Positions 1-7,800 of a DNA stretch of 64,000 nt are shown in pieces (position 1 is the stretch's first letter; each line of letters starts with the position of its first letter). Location of the stretch: assembly GCA_002311665.1 (NCBI GenBank), contig DBYX01000005.1:185970-249969 (forward strand), written 5' to 3'. This DNA comes from Lachnoclostridium sp. UBA1175. GTDB lineage: Bacteria > Bacillota > Clostridia > Lachnospirales > Lachnospiraceae. The notes under the pieces were generated by a model. That model had not been told where the DNA came from and did no database searches. It saw nothing but the letters and a program-made list of their open reading frames with translations. A program made the position numbers and the translations under genes.

Positions 1-480
1 GTGTCGGGCAAGTTTTCTGTTGAAACAGCAGGGATTGCGACAATTCAACAGAAAAAACAAGTTAGGCAGCCGATCCGCGAGGCGGTGTCGGGCAAGTATT
101 CTGTTGAAACAGCAGGGATTGCGACAATTCAACAGAAAAAAGCAAGTAGGACAGCCGATCCGCGAGGCGGTGTCGGGCAAGTTTTCTGTTGAAACAGCCG
201 GAATTGCGACAGTTCAACAGAAAAAAGCAAGTCGGACAGCCGATCCGCGAGGCCGTGTCGGGCAAGTTTTCTGTTGAAACGGCCGGGATTGCGACAGTTC
301 AACAGAAAAAAGCAAGTGGAAAGACTTCTTTGGATTATTAAGACAGGTGGAATTTCTGTTGAAACGCCCGGGGTATCCGGGGAATCAACAGAAGAATTCT
401 TAAAGACAGGGTTTCAGGGAGCGGAAACAGGGTAGAATTACTGTTGAAGCCGGCTCTATTTTGAAAAGCAACAGAAAAAA
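1..480. repeat. Tandem array of hairpin-forming units, about 85 bases each
   Basis: Four units start at 1, 85, 170 and 255 (periods 84, 85, 85) and share over 90 percent of their bases by eye. Each contains the inverted repeat TTTTCTGTTGAA / TTCAACAGAAAA (13-24 with 44-55; 97-108 with 128-139, one mismatch; 182-193 with 213-224; 267-278 with 298-309) around a 19-base GC-richer loop. Two decayed copies follow, keeping only the hairpin core: 354-362 with 385-393, and CTGTTG 441-446 with CAACAG 469-474. The array begins at the window edge, so it probably continues to the left. Open frames cross it, but the period is not always a multiple of three and there is no ribosome binding site, so I read it as non-coding. 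Its function is unknown to me. Confidence 0.85.
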
Positions 481-491
481 CGCTCAAGCAA

Positions 492-542
492 CGCGGAACC
501 GCCCGGCCGGGCGGTTCCGCGGCCGGGCGGTTCCGCGGCCGG
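492..542. repeat. 30-base perfect palindrome with overlapping 16-base direct repeat
   Basis: Positions 492-521 are a perfect GC-rich palindrome built around CCGCCCGGCCGGGCGG. The 16-base unit starting GGCCGGGCGG at 505-520 repeats exactly at 521-536, and the next bases start a third copy. It lies between the hairpin array and the superoxide reductase promoter. There is no T-tract, so it is not a normal intrinsic terminator. It could be a protein-binding site or an extruding hairpin; nothing in the sequence decides this. Confidence 0.75.
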
Positions 543-618
543 AAAACCGGCGCGGCGTCTTGTTTAGGCGGCGGGACCGAAAGAATCAAAACAACGCTCA
601 AAACAACTCCGGTGATTG

Positions 619-647
619 TTGCAAATTCCCCCGGCCTTTGATATACT
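619..647 (+). promoter_or_regulatory. Sigma-A promoter for superoxide reductase-rubrerythrin operon
   Basis: TTGCAA (619-624) and TATACT (642-647) are separated by 17 bases. The leader that follows can form an imperfect hairpin, GCTCC 662-666 with GGAGC 678-682, extended by GTAC 656-659 with GTAC 683-686, ahead of the AGGAGG site at 701-706. Confidence 0.65.
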
Positions 648-714
648 GCTTTTAAGTACGTGCTCCGTCCGAATAGAGGAGCGTACGGCTAAAATCTTAT
701 AGGAGGTTTGCGTT

Positions 715-1089
715 ATGGAGATGGTGTTTTATCGGTGTGAGCATTGCGGTCAGATTATTGCGATCGTAAAGAAAACCGGCGTGCCGATCATTTGTTGCGG
801 GCAGCCGATGAAGGAAATCATTCCGGGTACGGTGGACGCTTCGCTGGAGAAGCATGTGCCGGTGTACACGGTGGAGAACGGCATTGTTACGGTGACGGTA
901 GGAAGCGTTGAGCATCCGATGTTGCCCGAGCATTATATTGAGTGGATTGCGCTTAAGACGAAATTCGGCAATCAGAGAAAGGTGCTGAAACCGGGCGATG
1001 CGCCGAAGGCGTGCTTCGCGATCTGCGAGGGCGATGAGGTTGAAGCGGTTTACGAGTACTGCAATCTTCACGGGCTTTGGAAAGCCTGA
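715..1089 (+). CDS. dfx: Desulfoferrodoxin / superoxide reductase
   Basis: A 124-residue protein with the two-domain layout of desulfoferrodoxin. The N-terminal desulforedoxin-like part carries four cysteines (YRCEHCG near residues 8-11 and the adjacent pair in ICCGQ near 27-28), the Fe(Cys)4 centre. The C-terminal catalytic part has the His/Cys ligands of centre II: KHVPVY, EHPMLPEHYIEW and the terminal CNLHGLWK. The family reduces superoxide to peroxide in the cytoplasm of anaerobes without releasing oxygen, using rubredoxin-type donors. The start is set by AGGAGG at 701-706, eight bases upstream. The rubrerythrin gene follows after 33 bases, so superoxide reduction and peroxide removal are probably co-expressed. 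The family call is very secure. Confidence 0.95.
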   Translation: MEMVFYRCEHCGQIIAIVKKTGVPIICCGQPMKEIIPGTVDASLEKHVPVYTVENGIVTVTVGSVEHPMLPEHYIEWIALKTKFGNQRKVLKPGDAPKACFAICEGDEVEAVYEYCNLHGLWKA

Positions 1090-1122
1090 CCAATATTAAC
1101 AAAGACAAGGAGAACAAAGAGA

Positions 1123-1788
1123 ATGAAGACTTACAAGTGTACATTGTGTGGCGAAGTATTTCAGGTAGCGGACGGCGAGGAGCCTGTTTGCCCGCTCTGC
1201 GGAGCTACCGGTGAGGCCCTTGAACTGGTGAGCGAGGTTGCTGCGGACGCGAAGAATCCTTACGCGGGAACGCAGACCGAGAAGAACCTGCAGGCGGCAT
1301 TTGCGGGTGAGTCGCAGGCGAGAAATAAGTACACCTACTTCGCATCCAAGGCGAAGAAGGAAGGCTTTGAGCAGATCGCGGCGCTGTTCCTTCTGACGGC
1401 GGACAACGAGAAAGAGCATGCGAAGATGTGGTTTAAGGAGCTCAACGGCATCGGCTCGACCGCGGAAAATCTTGCGGCTGCTGCTGACGGCGAGAACTAC
1501 GAGTGGACCGATATGTACGAGGGATTTGCCAAGACCGCTGAGGCCGAGGGATTCCCGGAGCTTGCTGCGAAGTTCCGCGGCGTAGCTGCGATCGAGAAGC
1601 GTCATGAGGAGCGCTATCGCGCACTGCTTCACAATGTTGAGGCACAGGAAGTGTTCGCGAAGAGCGAGGTTAAGGTTTGGGAGTGCCGCAACTGCGGTCA
1701 CATCGTGGTTGGCACGAAGGCTCCCGAGGTTTGCCCGGTTTGCGCACATCCTCAGAGTTACTTCGAGATTCACGCTGAGAACTACTAA
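1123..1788 (+). CDS. rbr: Rubrerythrin with rubredoxin-like domains at both ends
   Basis: A 221-residue peroxide-reducing diiron protein. Domain order: N-terminal rubredoxin-like knuckle (YKCTLCG...PVCPLCG, residues 4-30), a ferritin-like four-helix bundle (about 45-175) with diiron glutamate/histidine motifs (AGESQARNKY, NEKEHAKMW, IEKRHEERY), and a second C-terminal rubredoxin-like domain (WECRNCGH...EVCPVCAHP). Classical rubrerythrin has only the C-terminal Fe(Cys)4 domain; the extra N-terminal one makes this a longer clostridial variant. It sits 33 bases after the superoxide reductase with its own AGGAG site and is followed by a strong terminator, closing a two-gene oxidative-stress operon. 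It should act as NADH:peroxide reductase with a rubredoxin reductase that is not in this window. Confidence 0.94.
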   Translation: MKTYKCTLCGEVFQVADGEEPVCPLCGATGEALELVSEVAADAKNPYAGTQTEKNLQAAFAGESQARNKYTYFASKAKKEGFEQIAALFLLTADNEKEHAKMWFKELNGIGSTAENLAAAADGENYEWTDMYEGFAKTAEAEGFPELAAKFRGVAAIEKRHEERYRALLHNVEAQEVFAKSEVKVWECRNCGHIVVGTKAPEVCPVCAHPQSYFEIHAENY

Positions 1789-1867
1789 TTGACGAATGAC
1801 GGCCCTGTCCGGGATCATCCGGCGCACGGCATAATCTCTTTTGAGAAAAAGAAGACCTTTGGAATCG

Positions 1868-1902
1868 GGCGCTGTCCGCTGTTCGGCGGACGGCGCCTTT
1901 TT
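1868..1902 (+). terminator. Intrinsic terminator after rubrerythrin
   Basis: A 12-base-pair GC-rich stem (1868-1879 with 1886-1897, one G-T wobble), six-base loop and five T residues (1898-1902). Confidence 0.9.
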
Positions 1903-1982
1903 AATGTGCGGAAGGTTTGCGGAGCGACTGCCGCGCCGATCGATTGCACCGGAAAGCGGCAGATGCTTCGGAGCAACAGCGG

Positions 1983-2011
1983 TTGAATAATCGGTTGCCG
2001 TATAGTAAAAT
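1983..2011 (+). promoter_or_regulatory. Promoter of the first two-component system
   Basis: TTGAAT (1983-1988), 17-base spacer, TAAAAT (2006-2011), located between the rubrerythrin terminator and the response regulator. A TATAGT at 2001-2006 overlaps but has a poor spacer. Confidence 0.55.
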
Positions 2012-2111
2012 TTCAGGGAAGCATTGATAGTTTTTTTCGTTCGAAAAAATATTCTGCATGGATACAGAAACGATACATCGCAGTGTTAGGATGACTTCAG
2101 GAGGGACGATG

Positions 2112-2783
2112 ATGGGGTACAGAGTGTTGTTGGCGGAGGATGAACCCGGCATTCGCAATATCACGGCCGCGTTTCTTCGGAAACAGGGATTGACGGTTGA
2201 TGCAGTTTGCGATGGGGAAGAAGCGGAATGGGCGATCACGGACAACCGGTACGATGCGGTCATTCTGGATATCATGATGCCGAAGAAGGACGGCCTTGCG
2301 GTGTGTCGGTTCCTGCGCGAACGGTACGATGTTCCCGTTATCTTCCTGACGGCGCTCGACCGCGAGGAGACGATCATGGAGAGTTACGAGATCGGGGCGG
2401 ACGAGTATGTCACGAAGCCGTTTTCCAACGCGATCCTTCTCGCGAAGATCAATGCGCTCATCAACCGGTATCGCGGGCTTGTCGTGAAGCAGGGAGTTAC
2501 GCGGATCGGGGAGGTGACCATTGAGCCGGCGAGGCGTCGCGTCCTGGCGGACGGGAGAGAGGTGACGCTCGCACCGAAGGAGTACGACCTGCTGCTCCTG
2601 CTCGTCGAGCACAGGGAGCAGATCCTCTCGCGGACGCAGATCCTCGACCTCGTGTGGGGCGCGGATTACGTGGGGTATGAGCGCACGGTGGACAATCATA
2701 TCAAGAAACTGCGGGCTGCTTTGGGGGATGCAGGTCGGCATATCGCGACGGCGGTGAAGGCAGGCTACTACTGGAAAGAATAG
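2112..2783 (+). CDS. OmpR/PhoB-family response regulator
   Basis: A 223-residue DNA-binding response regulator. The receiver domain (1-118) has the acidic pocket LLAEDEPG, phosphoacceptor Asp53 (VILDIMMP), a switch Thr/Ser in FLTAL and the conserved Lys in YVTKPF. The C-terminal winged-helix domain (about 128-223) has the usual EYDLLLLLVEH and RTVDNHIKKLR segments. ATG codons at 2109 and 2112 are both possible; AGGAGG at 2099-2104 spaces better to 2112 (7 bases). An upstream in-frame ATG at 2058 has no ribosome binding site. The histidine kinase gene follows after 90 bases, so it is the cognate partner. Target genes cannot be read from the sequence; the surface-protein gene downstream is one candidate. 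Confidence 0.93.
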   Translation: MGYRVLLAEDEPGIRNITAAFLRKQGLTVDAVCDGEEAEWAITDNRYDAVILDIMMPKKDGLAVCRFLRERYDVPVIFLTALDREETIMESYEIGADEYVTKPFSNAILLAKINALINRYRGLVVKQGVTRIGEVTIEPARRRVLADGREVTLAPKEYDLLLLLVEHREQILSRTQILDLVWGADYVGYERTVDNHIKKLRAALGDAGRHIATAVKAGYYWKE

Positions 2784-2873
2784 GCGGCCGCCGACCGTCG
2801 TCGGGACGCACAGGTGATCGCGGCGAGGTTGAGAGACGCCGGCGTCGCAGTCTGCGGCCACAGGGGAGGAACT

Positions 2874-4655
2874 ATGAACAAGTATTACAAGCGGCTGGTG
2901 TGGATCCTGTCCGTGCTTGTGACGGTGATCGCGATCACGGCGATGGCGATCCTGACGAAGGAGCGGGCGGAGGATATCCAAAATTCGTTCTTCCGCGAGG
3001 TGGAACAGAGCGGTCTGGAGATCAGTGCGTTCGGCTCGCATAGCTACACTCACCCGGCATATGAGGGTTATCCGTATTATCCGATGGACGAAACGGAGAA
3101 GAAACGCTGGGCGATCGAGGCAGCGTACGCGGCGATGTGGACGAATTTTTCGCGGACGCGCGGGATCAACCAGGAGAGGGAAACCGGGTATGTGAGCAGA
3201 CTGTATATCGGCGGTGAGCAGGTGAAACTCCCCGGGAATTTCCTCGTGATCTGCGACGCCGGGTTTGACTCGGAGTTGTATGCACCGATCCCGGACGAGT
3301 TCTGGGAGATGGCCGACACGGGCAACCAGTATTTCCGGCGGTCGGAGTTCCTGCGGATGCCGGTCCGCATCACCGGACTGCGGTACCAGGGGATGGTGTA
3401 CATCAACAAACTCGAGGTGTACTGTGACTGCTATGTCGACGAGGCGAAGGGCAGGCACCCTGAAGCCGCGCAGACCTATACCGAGCGCATATATGAGTTT
3501 GATCTGTCCGGCTTTATGCAGGATGTGCCGGAGGGAGCGGAACCGTACCGGTTTGAGAGTATGTATTTCGGTCCGGAGGCAAATGTTTTCGCAGGCGACG
3601 GCGAGTACTCCAGCTGGTTCGCCCATATGGACTACCGGAGTTTCCTCGCCTCGGAATCCGACTTCTCTCAGGAGGAAAAAATGCAGGAGGAGGCGGCCGA
3701 ACTGCTCGTCAGCAGGCTCAAGGCTGCGGGTGCTCCCATTCTCACGGACAATTATGAGTTCAGTATGGGGCTTCGCACCTCCTATGTGCTCCGCAGGTCG
3801 GCCTTCGACCACGGAGAGTCATTTTACGTGTACGCGTATGTGACGCATCCGCTCAGAAGAGCGATGGGGGTGATGGTCGGAACGTACGTGACGGTCCTGT
3901 TTGTGCTGGTGGTTTTCGTGGTCACGCTGCTCGTGTTGGTGCAGCTGCTCCGCGATAACCAGGAGCGCTACGAGAGGAGCCGCCTCGCGATGACCAGGGC
4001 GGTCGCGCACGAGCTGAAGACGCCGCTCGCGGTTGCGAAGAGCTATGCGGAAAACTGGGAGGACATCCCCGAGGAGAGCCGAGAGACATACCGCAGGGAT
4101 ATGCTCTCGCAGATCGACTACGTGAACGGGCTGGTGGCGGATCTTCTCGAGCTGGCGAGGATGGAGGCGAAGGCGAAGGAGCCGAGCCGGGAGCCGGTCA
4201 ATATTGCGGAGCTCAACGATGTCGTACTCGGACAGGTGAGCGCCCTCACGGCGGACCGCGAGATCACGGTCAACAAGCCGGAGGACACGGAGTCGCTCAC
4301 GGTGCAGGCGGATCTGAAAATGATGCGTACCGTGCTGATGAATCTTGTGACCAACGCGGTGCGTTACGGCGAGAAGACGATCACGATCGACATCTCGCGG
4401 AAGCGCGACAGGGTCCGGTACCGGATCACGAACGACGGAACGCCGATCCCGCCGCAGCAGCTGGAAATGATATGGGACGCATTTTACATGGGCGACGCGT
4501 CGAGGACGGGCGACGGAAAATCGGGGCTCGCCAAGGACGGCACGGGCCTCGGGCTGGCGATCACGAAGCAGATCCTCGAGCTACACGGGGCAGAGTACGG
4601 CTGCACGAGCGACGACAAGGGAACGACCGTGTGGTTCGAACTGTCGTGCCGATGA
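2874..4655 (+). CDS. Membrane sensor histidine kinase
   Basis: A 593-residue sensor kinase, partner of the preceding regulator. Transmembrane segment 1 spans about residues 8-27, followed by a roughly 300-residue extracytoplasmic sensor region that I do not recognise, and a second hydrophobic segment near 325-352. The cytoplasmic part has a HisKA domain with phosphoacceptor His379 (VAHELKTPLA) and an HATPase_c domain with the N box (NLVTNAVRYG) and G boxes (KDGTGLGLAI, DDKGTTVWF). The start is fixed by GGGAGGA at 2864-2870. The large outer domain points to an extracellular ligand. The next gene has its own promoter, so the operon probably ends here, although no clear terminator is visible. 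Confidence 0.92.
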   Translation: MNKYYKRLVWILSVLVTVIAITAMAILTKERAEDIQNSFFREVEQSGLEISAFGSHSYTHPAYEGYPYYPMDETEKKRWAIEAAYAAMWTNFSRTRGINQERETGYVSRLYIGGEQVKLPGNFLVICDAGFDSELYAPIPDEFWEMADTGNQYFRRSEFLRMPVRITGLRYQGMVYINKLEVYCDCYVDEAKGRHPEAAQTYTERIYEFDLSGFMQDVPEGAEPYRFESMYFGPEANVFAGDGEYSSWFAHMDYRSFLASESDFSQEEKMQEEAAELLVSRLKAAGAPILTDNYEFSMGLRTSYVLRRSAFDHGESFYVYAYVTHPLRRAMGVMVGTYVTVLFVLVVFVVTLLVLVQLLRDNQERYERSRLAMTRAVAHELKTPLAVAKSYAENWEDIPEESRETYRRDMLSQIDYVNGLVADLLELARMEAKAKEPSREPVNIAELNDVVLGQVSALTADREITVNKPEDTESLTVQADLKMMRTVLMNLVTNAVRYGEKTITIDISRKRDRVRYRITNDGTPIPPQQLEMIWDAFYMGDASRTGDGKSGLAKDGTGLGLAITKQILELHGAEYGCTSDDKGTTVWFELSCR

Positions 4656-4712
4656 GTGCGAGAGGAACGCCGTACGGCTATTGACTTTATATATTATTTT
4701 TTACTGTTTTTA

Positions 4713-4741
4713 TTGACTTTTCACGCAAAAAGCAGTACCAT
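4713..4741 (+). promoter_or_regulatory. Candidate promoter of the surface-protein gene
   Basis: TTGACT (4713-4718) and TACCAT (4736-4741) with a 17-base spacer, in an AT-rich stretch. A better -10 hexamer, TATACT at 4742-4747, has a 23-base spacer from the same -35, so the exact element is uncertain. Confidence 0.4.
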
Positions 4742-4850
4742 TATACTGTTGTAGAATGCTTTTTATATGCTGTTCTGAAACAGTGTGTCCTTGCTGTGTC
4801 GGAATGTATGTCGTGAAAAGAGGAGGAGACGGAGAGATCCGTATACCATT

Positions 4851-7800
4851 ATGAGAAAACTTAAGAATTTCGGAAAGAAAACAGGTGTTATACTTCTTAT
4901 CGTATGTCTGTTGGCAACGACAGGCCATTTTAACGAGTGCCTTCGCGTCCTTCGCGGGAAGATCACGGCGGAAGCGAGCAACGTATACGAGGGAGAAGAC
5001 GAAGCGCCCGACGAATGGGTGGCTTCGGTACTTTACAATTTTGCAAAGATAAACAACACAAACGATTACGGACGTCTGCGCAAAACAGTTGTTTACACGC
5101 CTGAAGGAAGAACACCGGAGGATTTCGACGCGTATTACAAGGACAAAATGGCGGCGTTTAACAACAGACCGGTTGAGAACGGACACCAGTTCCCTCTTTT
5201 AACGGATGAAGATCCGTATTGGATGGAGCCCTACGATTTTACGCAGGATACGCTTTATATCGGGAAAAAGAATGAGACCAAAAAACTGTATGCTCATTCA
5301 TCGAAATCAGATAAACTTGACACCTCGGAATATGCGGATTACAGCGGGTATTTTGAGGTTGTGGGAATGGGAGACCGCGGGTGTGTCTGTATCGTGTACA
5401 ACAAGATCGGCGGATCCGGATACGGCAACCTGATTGATATCAATAATCCTGATAATCCGGATACGGTTCCGAACAAGAGCGCGACCGACTTCAACCCGAG
5501 CAACAATAAAATTACGAGTTTTCATCAGGATTATAATGTTATCCTGGTCGACCGTGAAGAAATTGAGGGATCGCAAAACCTGTATAATTTTTTGAAACTC
5601 GGGGATAAATACTATTGTCTGCAGGGCGTTACCGAGCTGAAGGGAATGCCGGCAGCAACTAAGCTGCCGGACGGAGAGGTTGATATTTCTTATTATCCGT
5701 CTGCCGAAGCACCGGCAGAGTATGATTTTGATGCTCTGCTTACAGGAAAAAAGGTAACCGTCAACGGAAAGGAATACGCATATCAAAAGCCCGGTTATGA
5801 ACCGGAATCGGATGACGATCGGTTCTTTGTGATCGAGGAAATCGGAAGTATTACCGTGGAGAATCAGATTCATCACGGAGCTGCCGGTCCAAGCTGGTTT
5901 GACAATGCAGCCGGATGGATCTTTGAGAATGACTGGGGGATCACGAACAACACAAGAGCATATCACCGTGACTATATCGGACATCTGTACGACCCGTCGG
6001 TGGGGTATAATGTAACGTTTACAGACGGTGAAAACACATTGTTTACGAAAAAGTTCCGGAACGGACAGTATCCGGTATACGAGGGAGCGACACCGACGAA
6101 AGCTTCGGATGAAAACGGGGATTATGTATTTGTCGGATGGAACGATGGCACGAACTCGTACGAACCCGATGAAACACTGCCTCGAGTAGAAGGAAAGGCA
6201 GTAACCTATACCGCCGTTTTTAAACTTGTAAAGCTGAACGTCACCAAGACTGTCGACAAGGCAAGCGGATTAGCGCTTGATGAAACGATCACCTATACCG
6301 TGGTCGTAATGAATTCCGGCGAAGTAACGCTGAGTGATCTCACTTTGAACGATACGCTGGTCACTTCACTGACCGTGGAGGCATTCAGCCTTGAGCCGGG
6401 TTCCCAAAAGACAATTACATATGAGTATCAGGTGACCCAGGCGGATATTGACAAGGGAACGATCGATAATACCGTGACGGTGTCCGGTAAGGATCCTGAG
6501 GGCAATACGGTTTCGGCAACAGCGGAGAAAAATGTTGAAACAGTAGACGTGACTGCCGCATTGAGGATCACCAAGGAGGCGGCTCCGTCGCGCGGAGTGG
6601 CTGTCGGCGATATCGTCACATATACGGTGACCGTGAAGAACACAGGAAGTGTTTCGGTGAAGGACGGCGTGCTGACAGATGACCATGCCGACCTGAGCGA
6701 CAAGACCTTTGCGCTGGCACCGGGCGAAGAAGCGACATTTATCTACACCTATGAGGTGACGCAGGATGATGTGGACGCCGGCGAGATCGTGAATATTGTA
6801 ACGGCGAATGCAACTGCATTGCGCGGGGATAATCCGGAGCAAACCGAGAACGAAGCAACGGTGACCGCGGAAGACGCAGCAGCGGAACTGAGCGTCACCA
6901 AGTCGGCGGAATCCGCTGAGGGACTTGCCGCGGGCGATACCGTCACATATACCGTTGTCGTCAAGAACACGGGCAATGTGTCGGTTAAGGACGGAGTTCT
7001 GGAGGACGACCTTGCCGACCTGAGCGGCGAGTCATTTGCGTTGGCACCGGGTGAGGAGGCCACGTTTACCTACACCTACACGGTAACCCAGGAAGATGTT
7101 GACGCCGGGGAGATCGTGAACACCGTGAAGGCCAATGCAACTGCAGTGCGCGGCGATGATCCGGATGAGGCCGAAGCTACGAAAACGGTAGTTACGGAAG
7201 AGGCAGCCGCCGAATTGAGCGTCACTAAGTCGGCCGATCCGACAAGCGGAGCGGAAGTCGGCGAGACCATTACATATACCGTTATTGTAAAGAACACGGG
7301 CAATGTGTCGGTAAAGGACGGCGTGCTGGAAGACGACCTTGCCGACCTGAGCGATGAGACATTTGCGCTGGCGCCCGATGAGGAGGCGACATTCACATAC
7401 ACTTATACGGTGACACAGGCTGATGTGGATGCAGGCGTGGTTTCGAACACGGTAACGGCGACCGCCAAGGATCCGAAGGGAAACAGTATAACGGGAACCG
7501 TGAATCTTGATACCGAGACGGTTGCAGCTGCACCGGAGATGACTGTTGAGCTGCTGCCTTCCAAGGAGGCGGATGTAGCAGCCGGGGAAAGCGGTTTTTC
7601 CTATCAGGTCAATTTGGCCAATACCGGCAATGTGACGATCAAGGATATCAAGATTACGGATACCCTGACAGGGGAGGAGCTTGGTCCGTATACTCTGGCA
7701 CCAGGAGAAAGCGCAACGGTCAATATCGATTATACTCCGACACAGGACGATGTGGACCTCGGCAGTTTTGTGAATGCGGTGACCGCGGCCGGCGAGGATT

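Noticed and set aside
1..277. Short open frames running through the 85-base repeats, giving repeated SVETAGIATIQQKK-type peptides.
   Set aside because: No ribosome binding site, the period is 84 or 85 so frame is lost between units, and the conserved feature is the inverted repeat.
1..320. Possible CRISPR array.
   Set aside because: The whole 85-base unit is repeated; there are no unique spacers and no cas genes.
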